This document shows, piece by piece, positions 1 through 8,460 of a stretch of 37,279 nt of DNA. The stretch's first letter is position 1. The number at the start of each line of letters is the position of its first letter. The notes beneath the pieces were generated by a model. That model was not told where the DNA came from. It did no database searches and was given only the letters and a program-made list of their open reading frames with translations. The DNA lies in the NCBI GenBank assembly GCA_937873035.1, contig CALMVA010000033.1:1-37279 (forward strand). Direction: 5' to 3'. This stretch comes from an uncultured Sphingomonadaceae bacterium (GTDB taxonomy: Bacteria > Pseudomonadota > Alphaproteobacteria > Sphingomonadales > Sphingomonadaceae). The position numbers were made by a program, and so were the translations under genes.

Positions 1-482
1 ACGCCCGGCGCACCCTTGAGCGCGATCTGGTGGGGCGGCCATTGCCACGGGGTGAGGAGCCCAAGGCCGCCCTTGGGCGCGAAACCCTCCTGGGGGGCGC
101 CCGCCTGTTCGGTGAACTGGAAGTTCTTGAGCGCCTCAAGCGTGCCTGCAAAGCCGCCAATGCCAGCACCGACCTGCGCGGTCGAGGCGAAGCTCAAGGG
201 CGCGCCCATTTCCTTCGACATCGAAACGGCAAGATCACCTGCGCGCTTCTTATATTCTTCGATGATGCGCTCCATCAGCGCGACGCGTTCTGCAACGCTC
301 GTCTGGCTGAAGCTTGCAAACGCCTTTTTGGCGGCGGCAACAGCGGCATCGACATCGGCCTTGGTGCCGAGCGTGATTTCGGTGCAGGCTTCTTCGGTTG
401 AGGGCGAGATGACCTGATGGCGCTTGCCGCCGATGCTGTCGACCCACTGGCCGTTGATGTAGTTCTTCAGATAGCTGTCCAT
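1..482 (-). CDS. Aldehyde dehydrogenase family protein, N-terminal part (cut by window edge)
   Basis: NAD(P)-dependent oxidation of an aldehyde to the acid is the expected reaction; the substrate cannot be told. Only the first 160 codons are present. The reading frame begins MDSYLKNYINGQWVDS and continues with an NPxTEE-like segment (SPSTEEACTEI). A helical region with ERVALMERIIEEYKKR follows, then the family segment GLLTPWQWPPHQIALK, which matches the nucleotide-binding start of the ALDH fold (usually TPWNWP.. with Lys-Ala-Pro). The catalytic Cys and Glu lie beyond the edge. The start is the ATG at 482, preceded by a strong AAGGAGAGG ribosome site. The gene is 76 bases from the stop of the upstream M20 peptidase on the same strand, so co-transcription is possible but unproven. 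Family assignment is firm; the exact enzyme is not. Confidence 0.88.
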   Translation of the reverse strand, partial: MDSYLKNYINGQWVDSIGGKRHQVISPSTEEACTEITLGTKADVDAAVAAAKKAFASFSQTSVAERVALMERIIEEYKKRAGDLAVSMSKEMGAPLSFASTAQVGAGIGGFAGTLEALKNFQFTEQAGAPQEGFAPKGGLGLLTPWQWPPHQIALKGAPG

Positions 483-558
483 GTGAATCCTCTCCTTGGG
501 ACTGAGCGAGTCGATAGCTGTTGTTTCCAGTTTTGATTTGGGACTTTTTTGCCCAACG

Positions 559-1899
559 TCAATGACCAACACGCCCCTTTTCACGTGCAAGGCGTGACAT
601 GATGATGGCAGCGCGCTTGGCTTGGGTGTTGAGGCTCAAAAGGTCCACCGTTTCACCCGGCGCGTGGTCGCCCCGGCTATAGGGGCCAAAGCCTGCGATG
701 CTGTCCACATCCTTTGCGACGAAAGAGATGTCACCCGCGCCGCGTTTCAGCGGATCGAGCACGGGCATTTCGGGCAGGCCCATGTCGCGGTTCACGCCGT
801 TCAACCGGTCCAGCAGCGCCTTGTTGCCGGGCGTTGGGGCCATGGCGGGATAGCCGCCCTGCTCAAAGCTGATCTGGGCATCGGTCAACGGGGCGTGCGC
901 GGCGACGATGGCGGCCATCTTCGCGCGGACGCGGGCGGTCTGCTCATCGGAAAGCGTGCGGAAGTCGCCACGCGCAATGGCGAGGCCGGGGATGATGTTG
1001 GTCTTGCCCTTGGCGGAGATGCGCACGCCATCCTTGTCCAGCTCGGTTTCCTGTCCGCCGCCGATCAGCCCGACGTTGAAGGTGAGGTTCGGCTCTGGCA
1101 GCTCGGTGCGGAAGCGCGCAATGATGCGCGTCATTTCATAGATCGCGCCATCACCTGCGGATGCGCTGAAAATGCCGGAGCTATGGCCGGATTTGCCGGT
1201 GGTGCGCAGCGTCCAGCTGTTTGACGAGCGTCGCGCGATCGAGCCCATGTCGCGGCCATCCTCACGGATCAGCCCTTCAAAATCGAGTGCGGCGTCGGCG
1301 CGCTTGCCCGCGGCGATCAGGTCGGCGCGCGCCTGCTCAATCGGGTCGCCCGAATCTTCTTCGTCACCCGTCATGTGGATTTCGATATTGGCATCCTTGA
1401 GCGTGCCCGCCGCCTTCATCGCCCGGACCGCCGCCACGATGGCGACCAGCCCGCCCTTGTCATCAGCGGCGCCCGGTCCCTCGGCCTCGTCAACGCCCTC
1501 CGCCTTGCGACGCACGAAACGCTGGAAGGGCGAATCCTTTTCAAACACCGTATCGAGATGGCCGATCAGCAACAGCCGCTTGTTGCCTTTGCGGCCATCA
1601 TGCGTGGCGATGAGATGGCCCGCGCGCTTGGTGGCAAGCATCGGCTTCCATTCCACCTTGAAGCCCAGCGGCTCCAGTTCGGCGCGCATCATCTTGCCCA
1701 CCAGCTCGACGCCCTCAAGGTTCATCGAGCCGGAGTTCTGGTTCACCAGCCGTTCAAGCAGCGCGACCGAGCGTTCATGCTCGGCATCCACGGTTGCGAT
1801 CATCCGGGTTTCGGCGGGCGACAGGGCAGCCAGCGCAGGTGTCGCCGTGCAAAAGGCAAGGGCAAGGGCCGAAGCCCGCAGCGAGGGAAGGTGCATCAT
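559..1899 (-). CDS. Exported M20 family metallopeptidase (glutamate carboxypeptidase / ArgE-DapE type)
   Basis: A zinc-dependent exopeptidase or deacylase, 446 residues. The N-terminus (MMHLPSLRASALALAFCTATPALA) looks like a Sec signal peptide cut after ALA, so it should act in the periplasm. Metal-site motifs of the M20 family appear in order: H114-L-D116 (GHLDTVF), the GPGAADDKGG block with D146/D147, the E180-E181 pair in TGDEEDSGD, and a late His in RGDHAPGE. A dimerisation domain fits between about residues 220 and 340. The order and spacing resemble Pseudomonas carboxypeptidase G2, which removes C-terminal glutamate from folates and peptides, but specificity cannot be read from motifs. 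It is divergently arranged with the serine hydrolase at 2023. It could equally be annotated as an acetylornithine deacetylase-like protein. Confidence 0.9.
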   Translation of the reverse strand: MMHLPSLRASALALAFCTATPALAALSPAETRMIATVDAEHERSVALLERLVNQNSGSMNLEGVELVGKMMRAELEPLGFKVEWKPMLATKRAGHLIATHDGRKGNKRLLLIGHLDTVFEKDSPFQRFVRRKAEGVDEAEGPGAADDKGGLVAIVAAVRAMKAAGTLKDANIEIHMTGDEEDSGDPIEQARADLIAAGKRADAALDFEGLIREDGRDMGSIARRSSNSWTLRTTGKSGHSSGIFSASAGDGAIYEMTRIIARFRTELPEPNLTFNVGLIGGGQETELDKDGVRISAKGKTNIIPGLAIARGDFRTLSDEQTARVRAKMAAIVAAHAPLTDAQISFEQGGYPAMAPTPGNKALLDRLNGVNRDMGLPEMPVLDPLKRGAGDISFVAKDVDSIAGFGPYSRGDHAPGETVDLLSLNTQAKRAAIIMSRLAREKGRVGH

Positions 1900-1968
1900 A
1901 GTCTCCGAAAGTGCGTGGCGCAGGTTTGGCGGTTATTGGCGGGCGAAACAAGCCGGGAGATACGGCGA

Positions 1969-1997
1969 TTGCGGTGAGTGAGGGTGTGTTATATATT
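1969..1997 (+). promoter_or_regulatory. Candidate sigma-70 type promoter of the serine hydrolase gene
   Basis: TTGCGG at 1969-1974 and TATATT at 1992-1997 are separated by 17 bases, a good spacing for a housekeeping promoter. Transcription would begin near 2004, leaving a leader of about 20 bases before the GTG start at 2023. This is read from the sequence only. Confidence 0.4.
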
Positions 1998-2007
1998 AGT
2001 AATACAC
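1991..2007. promoter_or_regulatory. Imperfect palindrome over the -10 box, possible operator
   Basis: ATATATTAGTAATACAC is a 17-base imperfect palindrome centred on 1999, with TATTA/TAATA arms that pair perfectly. It covers the candidate -10 box. The shape recalls operators of GntR/YtrA-type repressors, but no regulator gene lies nearby, so the assignment is a guess. Confidence 0.3.
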
Positions 2008-2022
2008 TAGAGGAGAGAATGT

Positions 2023-3126
2023 GTGCGGCACGCTTTGGGGTTGGTTTTGGCAGCGTCGGTTGCGGTAGCGGCAATGCCCGGCAGAGTGGGCGCTGCGGAG
2101 AAGAGCGAAGTCGCGAAGGCGCACGACGCGCTGGACCGCACAATGCCTGAAACGCTGGCGCGGTTCCACATTCCGGCAGTCTCCATCGCACGGATCCGCA
2201 GCGGACGGGTTGATCTTGTCGCCGCCTATGGGCTGCGCGATGGCGCGCACCCGGCGACCGCTGCGACGTTATTCAACGTCGCCTCGCTCACCAAGCCGCT
2301 CGCCGCGCAAACCGTGTTGCGGCTGGCTTCGGAAGGTCGCTTCTTGCTCGATGAGCCTTTGTCAAAAACATGGGCCGACCCTGATGTGCGCGATGATCCG
2401 CGCGCAGCCCTGCTGACGCCGCGCATCATGCTCAGCCACCAGACGGGCTTTGCCAACTGGCGGCACCAGACCGGCGGCAAGCTCGGCTTCGCCTTCACGC
2501 CGGGCAAGGGCTATGGCTATTCGGGCGAGGGTTATGAATATCTCAGGCACTGGCTGCGCGCGCGCACCGGCAAGGCGCTTGATGTTGAGGCGCAGGCACA
2601 GGTCTTCACGCCTGCCGGCATGACCGAGACAGCGTTTACCGCGCAACGCTGGTTCAAGGGCCGACTGGCGCACCCCGCAGTCGATGGCGGCTTTATTCCG
2701 CCAACGCTGCCGGATGAGCCGTCTGCTGCCGACAATGTGCACACAACGGCGCGGGACTATGCGCGCTTTCTCGTCTGGTTGATGGGCAGCGGCGGGTTGA
2801 CGCCCGACCTTGCTGCCGAGCAGCGCACGATACAGGCAAGTCAGGGCGATGAGCTGTGCAACAAGGCAATGCCCGCGCATTGCCCGGAGTCTGCCGGTTT
2901 TGGCCTTGGCTGGCAGGTCATCCATCTCGGCGCCAAGACCTTCCTGATGCACACGGGCAATGACGCAGGCGAGTTCAGCTTTGCCTATTGGTCACCCGAC
3001 ACGCGCGAGGGGGCTGTTATCCTCACCAATGGCAATCGCGGGGCTGAGGCGGTTCTCGCCGCCATCGACCTTCTTGGGTTCGATCCCGATTATGCGGCCT
3101 TCCTCAAGGCTCTGGCCGCAAAATAG
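2023..3126 (+). CDS. Exported serine hydrolase of the beta-lactamase (class C / PBP-like) fold
   Basis: A 367-residue protein of the family Pfam calls Beta-lactamase, which contains D-aminopeptidases, esterases and class C enzymes; most members do not give antibiotic resistance. A signal peptide (MRHALGLVLAASVAVAAMPGRVGA) sends it to the periplasm. The nucleophile motif S88-L-T-K91 is present. The second motif is Y166-S-G in GYSGEGY rather than Tyr-x-Asn, and the third is H310-T-G in MHTGND rather than Lys-Thr-Gly. Both variants are common in the esterase/peptidase-like members. The GTG at 2023 was chosen because AGGAGAG lies 6-12 bases upstream; the ATG at 2019 is out of frame. The substrate is unknown. 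Confidence 0.88.
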   Translation: MRHALGLVLAASVAVAAMPGRVGAAEKSEVAKAHDALDRTMPETLARFHIPAVSIARIRSGRVDLVAAYGLRDGAHPATAATLFNVASLTKPLAAQTVLRLASEGRFLLDEPLSKTWADPDVRDDPRAALLTPRIMLSHQTGFANWRHQTGGKLGFAFTPGKGYGYSGEGYEYLRHWLRARTGKALDVEAQAQVFTPAGMTETAFTAQRWFKGRLAHPAVDGGFIPPTLPDEPSAADNVHTTARDYARFLVWLMGSGGLTPDLAAEQRTIQASQGDELCNKAMPAHCPESAGFGLGWQVIHLGAKTFLMHTGNDAGEFSFAYWSPDTREGAVILTNGNRGAEAVLAAIDLLGFDPDYAAFLKALAAK

Positions 3127-3136
3127 GGGCGGCAAC

Positions 3137-3165
3137 AAAAACGCCCGGAGGTTTTCCTCCGGGCG
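3137..3165 (-). terminator. Intrinsic terminator, best read on the minus strand (downstream of glnA)
   Basis: A perfect 10-base-pair stem (CGCCCGGAGG / CCTCCGGGCG) with a 4-base loop occupies 3142-3165. On the minus strand it is followed by five T residues (3141-3137), as expected for ending the glnBA transcript. On the plus strand it sits just after the serine hydrolase stop but has no T-run, so it would be weaker in that direction. Confidence 0.75.
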
Positions 3166-3195
3166 CTTCGCTGTCCGCAAGGCGGAGTGTTTGGC

Positions 3196-3298
3196 CTTAG
3201 AGCGTGGTTTTGACGGACTCAAAACTACGCTCCAGATTGTCTCTTTTCCGCGACTTCCGAGCCGTTCGGTGTTTCCACCTCACTCGAAATCGCTCTAG
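3196..3298. repeat. Small palindromic repeat element with TAGAGCG ends, running into the glnA stop codon
   Basis: The stretch is framed by CTTAGAGCG on the left and CGCTCTAG on the right, so its ends are inverted. Inside the left half is a 14-base hairpin with 13 matches and one G-T pair (GAGCGTGGTTTTGA, loop CGGAC, TCAAAACTACGCTC). The right end supplies the TAG stop of glnA at 3297-3295. The GGTTTTGA..GACTCAAA core recurs at 34204-34221. Such TAGAGCG-ended elements are familiar in alphaproteobacterial intergenic DNA; the extent given here is my estimate. Confidence 0.5.
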
Positions 3299-4704
3299 CC
3301 GCTGTAATACATATCGAACTCGACGGGCGAGGGCGTCATTTCCCAACGCGCAACATCTTCCATCTTCAGCTCGATATAGCTGTCGATCTGATCCTTGGTG
3401 AACACGTCGCCCTTGAGCAGGAAGGCGTGATCGGCTTCGAGCGATTCAAGCGCCTCACGCAGCGAGCCGCATACCGTCGGCACCTGCGACAATTCTTCCG
3501 GCGGAAGATCGTAGAGGTTCTTGTCCATGGCGTCGCCGGGGTGGATCTTGTTCTGGATGCCGTCGAGGCCCGCCATCATCAGTGCTGCATAAGCGAGATA
3601 GGGGTTGGCGAGCGCATCCGGGAAGCGGACTTCAACGCGCTTGGCCTTGGCGCCCGTGCCATAAGGGATGCGGCACGAAGCCGAGCGGTTGCGCGCCGAG
3701 TAAGCGAGCAGAACCGGGGCTTCATAACCCGGAACGAGGCGCTTGTAGCTGTTCGTTGACGGGTTGGTGAAGGCGTTGCAGGCCTTGGCGTGCTTGATGA
3801 TGCCGCCGATGAAGTAGAGGCAGGTTTCCGAGAGACCGGCATAGCCGTTGCCAGCGAAGAGCGGCTGGCCCTTTTCCCAGATCGAGAAGTGGGTGTGCAT
3901 CCCTGAGCCGTTATCTTCCTTGATCGGCTTGGGCATGAAGGTGGCCGATTTGCCATAGGCCTGCGCGACCATGTGGACGACATATTTATAGATCTGCATC
4001 CGGTCTGCCGTTTGCGTCAGCGTGCCGAAGGTCAGGCCCAGTTCGTGCTGGGCTGCCGCCACTTCGTGGTGGTGCTTGTCGCAGGGCAGGCCCATTTCAA
4101 GCATGGTCGAAACCATTTCGCCACGGATGTCGACCGCGCTGTCAACCGGCGCGACGGGGAAGTAGCCGCCCTTGGCGCGCGGACGGTGGCCCAGATTGCC
4201 GCTGTCATAATGCGTCGCCGTGTTGGTCGGCAGTTCAATATCGTCGAGGCGATAATAGCTCGCATTGTAGCTGTTCTCGAACTTCACATCGTCAAACATG
4301 AAGAATTCGGCTTCGGGGCCGACATAGACGGTGTCGCCGATGCCGGTGGTCTTGAGATAGGCTTCGGCGCGCTTGGCGGTCGAACGCGGGTCGCGGGCGT
4401 AGAGTTCGCCGGTTGACGGCTCGACGACGTCGCAGAAGATAATCATCATCGGCGTGGCCGAGAACGGATCAATGTAAACGGCGTCAAGATCGGGCTTCAG
4501 GATCATGTCCGACTCGTTGATGGCCTTCCAGCCTTCAATCGAAGAACCGTCGAACATCAGGCCGTCGGTCAGCTCGTCTTCACCCATGACGCCAGCGCAC
4601 ATGGTGAGGTGCTGCCACTTGCCCTTGGGGTCGGTGAAGCGAACATCGACCCACTCGATTTCGTTATCCTTGATCTGCTTGAGAATATCTGCCGGAGTGG
4701 CCAT
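3295..4704 (-). CDS. glnA: Glutamine synthetase, type I
   Basis: Makes glutamine from glutamate, ammonia and ATP as a cytoplasmic dodecamer, and is the main entry of ammonia into metabolism. Its 469 residues match the usual GSI length. The beta-grasp N-domain is followed by the catalytic domain with [11 protein letters not shown], the [10 protein letters not shown] metal site, [11 protein letters not shown] and [10 protein letters not shown]. Tyr398 in [10 protein letters not shown] corresponds to the adenylylated Tyr of E. coli, so control by an adenylyltransferase under PII is expected. The C-terminus [14 protein letters not shown] is intact. A clear AAGGAAGG ribosome site precedes the ATG at 4704. 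It follows glnB by 90 bases on the same strand, the classical alphaproteobacterial glnBA operon. Confidence 0.98.
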   Translation of the reverse strand: MATPADILKQIKDNEIEWVDVRFTDPKGKWQHLTMCAGVMGEDELTDGLMFDGSSIEGWKAINESDMILKPDLDAVYIDPFSATPMMIIFCDVVEPSTGELYARDPRSTAKRAEAYLKTTGIGDTVYVGPEAEFFMFDDVKFENSYNASYYRLDDIELPTNTATHYDSGNLGHRPRAKGGYFPVAPVDSAVDIRGEMVSTMLEMGLPCDKHHHEVAAAQHELGLTFGTLTQTADRMQIYKYVVHMVAQAYGKSATFMPKPIKEDNGSGMHTHFSIWEKGQPLFAGNGYAGLSETCLYFIGGIIKHAKACNAFTNPSTNSYKRLVPGYEAPVLLAYSARNRSASCRIPYGTGAKAKRVEVRFPDALANPYLAYAALMMAGLDGIQNKIHPGDAMDKNLYDLPPEELSQVPTVCGSLREALESLEADHAFLLKGDVFTKDQIDSYIELKMEDVARWEMTPSPVEFDMYYSG

Positions 4705-4794
4705 CTTTTTGATACCTTCCTTGGGGATTGAATATGGGTGAAATGTCGGACCGTCCGGCAGGAAACCCCTCTCCCGCCAGTGGAATGGCTAAAT

Positions 4795-5184
<390 letters not shown>

Positions 5185-5192
5185 GTTGGAAA

Positions 5193-5335
5193 TGCGCAAG
5201 CGCAGGCGATTTTATGCGCCATGGCTGCGCACAAAGCAGGCAGATTGGAGTCTGCCAGCCTCTTTTTCAGGCAGTTTGTGCTTGAAAATTAGGCAGACTC
5301 CGGCGCGCACGGCAAATTGTTGCGCCAAGCGCGCA
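5193..5335. promoter_or_regulatory. Three TGCGC/GCGCA dyads upstream of glnB, possible NtrC sites
   Basis: Dyads lie at 5193-5204 (TGCGCAAGCGCA), 5215-5231 (TGCGCCATGGCTGCGCA) and 5321-5335 (TGCGCCAAGCGCGCA). The middle one has the 17-base length of the enteric NtrC site and agrees with it at 11 positions by my alignment. Their distances of roughly 35 to 175 bases from the expected start suit enhancer sites. Binding is inferred, not shown. Confidence 0.35.
5247..5301. repeat. Perfect 10-base inverted repeat in the glnB upstream region
   Basis: GGAGTCTGCC at 5247-5256 is exactly complementary to GGCAGACTCC at 5292-5301, with 35 bases between. It may be a looped binding site, or a hairpin in any transcript that crosses it. 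No known family was recognised. Confidence 0.5.
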
Positions 5336-5375
5336 GGCGGGCTTGCGAATCAGGCGAATCAGCGGGCCGAAAAGA

Positions 5376-6206
5376 TCAGGAAGGCTGGTGCGGCAGGTCC
5401 AGCCCGGCAAGGCTCTTGGTAAAGACCTCGCAGCCAGTATCGGTAATGCCGATCGTGTGCTCAAACTGGGCCGAGAGCGAGCGATCACGCGTTACCGCCG
5501 TCCAGCCATCGTCCAGCACCTTGCAGTCGGCGCGACCGATATTGACCATCGGCTCGATGGTGAAGAACATACCGGGCTTCAGCTCCGGCCCGGTGCCGGG
5601 GCGACCGACATGGACGACTTCGGGCGCATCGTGGAACAGGCGGCCGATGCCGTGCCCGCAAAAATCGCGGACCACGCCATAACGCTGCTTTTCAGCATGA
5701 ACCTGAATGGCATGGGCAATGTCGCCCAGATGATTGCCGGGCTTTGCCTGCTCAATGCCGAGCATCAGCGATTCATATGTCGTCTCGACAAGGCGCTTCG
5801 CCTTCAACGGCACATTGCCGACCAGATAGGTGCGGTTGCTGTCACCATGCCAGCCATCGACGATGGGGGTGACATCGACATTCACAATATCGCCATCCTT
5901 CAGCGCCTTGGGGCCGGGGATGCCATGGCAGATGACATGGTTGATCGAGGTGCAGCAGCTATGCGTATAGCCGCGATAATTGAGCGTTGCCGGCACTGCG
6001 CCTGCATCAAGCGTCATGGTGCGCACCAGATCGTCAATCGCCTGCGTCGTTACGCCCGGCTTGATGAAAGGCGCGAGCGCATCGAGTATTTCAGCCGCAA
6101 GCCGCCCGGCCTTGCGCATCCCTTCAAAAGCGTCAGGGCCATGGAGGCGGATGGCACCCGAACGCACGGGCACGCTGTCATCGGTCACGATCTGGTAGTT
6201 GGTCAT
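5376..6206 (-). CDS. map: Methionine aminopeptidase, type I
   Basis: Removes the initiator methionine from new proteins in the cytoplasm. At 276 residues it is close to the usual 250-275. The pita-bread fold motifs are all present: the HGIPG region, the first metal Asp in VNVDVTPIVDGWHGDSNRTY with the second Asp in HGDSN, the metal His in GHGIGRLFH, Glu in FFTIEPM and Glu in SAQFEHTI. The absence of an SH3-like insert or N-terminal zinc finger marks a plain type Ia enzyme. There is a short N-terminal extension of about 20 residues (MTNYQIVTDDSVPVRSGAIR) that appears real, as no later Met fits better. It is separated from glnB by 242 bases and from the S9 peptidase by a palindromic repeat. Confidence 0.97.
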   Translation of the reverse strand: MTNYQIVTDDSVPVRSGAIRLHGPDAFEGMRKAGRLAAEILDALAPFIKPGVTTQAIDDLVRTMTLDAGAVPATLNYRGYTHSCCTSINHVICHGIPGPKALKDGDIVNVDVTPIVDGWHGDSNRTYLVGNVPLKAKRLVETTYESLMLGIEQAKPGNHLGDIAHAIQVHAEKQRYGVVRDFCGHGIGRLFHDAPEVVHVGRPGTGPELKPGMFFTIEPMVNIGRADCKVLDDGWTAVTRDRSLSAQFEHTIGITDTGCEVFTKSLAGLDLPHQPS

Positions 6207-6282
6207 ACCCGCGATATAGGGAGGTTTCGGGGTGTGCGCAAATCGCGCCCTGCTGTCATGCCCCTGCCGTCAGCCCCCGCCT

Positions 6283-6351
6283 CGTCACCCCAGCGCAGGC
6301 TGGGGTCTCCTGTCGTCAGCGCAAGAGATGCCAGCCTGCGCTGGTATGACG
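6283..6351. repeat. Dispersed palindromic repeat, copy 1 (between S9 peptidase and map)
   Basis: A 69-base element made of two inverted arms, CGTCACCCCAGCGCAGG.. and ..CCTGCGCTGGTATGACG, with a variable centre. Each arm is itself a hairpin (CCCCAGC/GCTGGGG and CCAGC/GCTGG). It resembles the REP-doublet or REPIN architecture. Copies 2 and 3 are at 12539 and 13917. Confidence 0.85.
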
Positions 6352-6369
6352 GATAGGGGGCTAACCCCC

Positions 6370-8298
6370 TCATTTTTCCAGAAGCGTCTTCTGCCAGAAC
6401 TGGAGCGCCGACCAGAAGACATAGTCGATATTCTCCTTCTTGCCCCAGACATGGCCTTCATTCTGCGCCAGCAGGTGCCATACCTCGCCGCCATTGGCGC
6501 GGATCGCCTTGACCACCTGCTCAGCTTCCGACGCTGGCACGCGCGGGTCATTGCCCCCCGTCACGGTGAACATTGGCTTCTTCATTTCCTTCACGCGCTC
6601 AAGCGGAGAAATGGCGAGCAGCTTTGCGCGCTGCTTGGTGTCACGCTCATCGCCATATTCCACGCGGCGCAGGTCACGCCGGTAGCTCTGCGTCGTTTCA
6701 AGGAAGGTCACGAAGTTGGAGATGGCGACCACGCAGTGCGTGCTCGTCAGCTTGTCGGCAAACCACACGGCGGCGGCGTAACACATATAACCGCCATATG
6801 AGCGCCCGGTGAGCGCGAAGCGCGCGGCGTCAAGGCTGGGGTCTTTCGCCAGCGCATCGAGGAAGGCGCCCATGTCCTTTACCGAATCCTCGCGTTTGAA
6901 GGCGCCATCATCCAGCCCGACAAAGGTTTTGCCATAGCCGGAAGAGCCGCGGACATTGGGGTAGAAAAGGGCAATGCCCAGCTCGTTCACCAGATAGTTA
7001 TAGGCCCCCAGAAAGGCCGGGCGGCTTTGGCTTTCCGGCCCGCCATGCACCCACATGAGCATCGGGCGCTTGCCGGGGAAGCGCGCGGGATCGGGCCGGT
7101 AGAGGAAGCCTGAGACATTGAGGCCGTCAAAGCTCTTGGTTTCAACGAGCTGCGGCTCGGCATTGCGGGCGGCATCAAGTCCGCCGGTTTCACTCTCGGT
7201 CCAGCGCGTGACGGCGAGCGTGCGCGGATCAATGCTATAGGCGTCGGACGGGCTGCGTGCTGACGAGAGGCTGAGACCAATATCGCCCCAGCCAGACACT
7301 TCCAGCGCGCCGACGACGCCTGCGGGGAGCGCGTCCACGGTGCGCGCCTTGCCGGTTGCGGTGTCGAGCAGGCGCACGCGGCTGACGCCTGCCTCGTTGA
7401 CGACATAGGCGATGAAGCCGCCATCGGCTGAAATGCCAAAGGTTTCGACATCCCATTTTTCCGCAGGCGCGCGCGGGGTGAATTTGCCGTTGGCCGGGTC
7501 AAGCGTGCCAAGCCGCTGGAAGTCGCTGCCCTCATCGCTCAGCACCCACAGCGCGCCATCGGGGGCGTATTCGACATGGCCATAAGCGATATTCTTCCGC
7601 GTATCGCCAATCGCCGTCATCTTGCCCGACGCGAAATCGAGCCGGAACAGATCGACATCGGTCACGGATTTGTAATTGGCGACGATGGCGCTCTTCTTGT
7701 CGGGGGCAAAGGCCGCAATCGCCCAGCCGCCGCCCTGCACCTGCGCCACCATCCGGTCGGTTTTGGGATCGCGCGGGTCCATGACGTAAAGGTCGGTGTC
7801 CGCACCGTTGCGCCGGGTGGAACTATAGGCAATCAGCTCACCATCGCTCGACCAGGCAGACAGGCCATTGCGGCTCTTGCCATCGGTCAGGAGCGTCAGC
7901 TGCCCGTCCTTCAACGTGTAAAGCTGGTAGAATTCGGTGCCGCCGGTGTCCTTTTCCACCACAAGCACATCGCCGCGCTTTGGGGCCCAGCTGGCTGTGC
8001 TCACCGGCTCATTCTCAAAACTGATCTGCTTGCGCGTGCCCATGGCGGTGGCGACGCGGTGGATTTGGGCCGTATTGGCAAAGCGGGTGGAAATCAGCAT
8101 CGAGCGGTCGGTTGGATGCCAGCCGACGAAGTTCGCGGTGCGATATTCCATATAGGGCCGGGTTTTGGCGGCGAGCGCATCGGGCACGGCGGGCACGCCA
8201 TCGACGACCAGCGCGGCGGGCTTTTGAACATCGGCAAGGGCCGGCGTCGCCATCAGAGCCAAAGCGGCCGTTCCCAAGAATTTGCGCATCTCGATCAT
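6370..8298 (-). CDS. Exported S9 family peptidase (prolyl oligopeptidase-like)
   Basis: A 642-residue serine peptidase with a signal peptide (MIEMRKFLGTAALALMATPALA), so periplasmic. Residues about 40 to 370 read as a beta-propeller built of repeated WSSDGELIAYSS- and YAPDGALWVLSDEG-like blades. The alpha/beta-hydrolase domain follows from about residue 385, beginning at the SFDGLNVSGFLYRP segment. The catalytic triad is visible: S500 in TGRSYGGYM, D584 in GGNDPRV and H616 in NEGHVWG. The expected activity is cleavage of short peptides, as in dipeptidyl or acylaminoacyl peptidases; the exact specificity is open. It is divergent from pabB. A second, unrelated S9 protein (oligopeptidase B type) lies at 32087. 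Confidence 0.92.
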   Translation of the reverse strand: MIEMRKFLGTAALALMATPALADVQKPAALVVDGVPAVPDALAAKTRPYMEYRTANFVGWHPTDRSMLISTRFANTAQIHRVATAMGTRKQISFENEPVSTASWAPKRGDVLVVEKDTGGTEFYQLYTLKDGQLTLLTDGKSRNGLSAWSSDGELIAYSSTRRNGADTDLYVMDPRDPKTDRMVAQVQGGGWAIAAFAPDKKSAIVANYKSVTDVDLFRLDFASGKMTAIGDTRKNIAYGHVEYAPDGALWVLSDEGSDFQRLGTLDPANGKFTPRAPAEKWDVETFGISADGGFIAYVVNEAGVSRVRLLDTATGKARTVDALPAGVVGALEVSGWGDIGLSLSSARSPSDAYSIDPRTLAVTRWTESETGGLDAARNAEPQLVETKSFDGLNVSGFLYRPDPARFPGKRPMLMWVHGGPESQSRPAFLGAYNYLVNELGIALFYPNVRGSSGYGKTFVGLDDGAFKREDSVKDMGAFLDALAKDPSLDAARFALTGRSYGGYMCYAAAVWFADKLTSTHCVVAISNFVTFLETTQSYRRDLRRVEYGDERDTKQRAKLLAISPLERVKEMKKPMFTVTGGNDPRVPASEAEQVVKAIRANGGEVWHLLAQNEGHVWGKKENIDYVFWSALQFWQKTLLEK

Positions 8299-8460
8299 CC
8301 CCTTGCAGAATATAACAAGGCGATGGGGTAGCGGCGCGCGTTGCGCGGTTCAATGCGTGTGCTCGACCAAGCGCCTGCCAGCTTCGATGGGCGCTGTGGG
8401 GCGCGTCAAAATGATGCACGGCACTGGTCAATGCGCCGCGGCCCTGCCAATAGGCGCGCG

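Noticed and set aside
2023..3126. Antibiotic-resistance beta-lactamase
   Set aside because: The YSG and HTG motifs differ from the YxN and KTG of true class C enzymes; the broader serine hydrolase label is safer.
8341..8460. Longer start of pabB at TTG 8341 or ATG 8353
   Set aside because: The added residues are Arg-rich, unlike the PabB N-terminus; the family normally begins near the segment at 8461. Not excluded experimentally.
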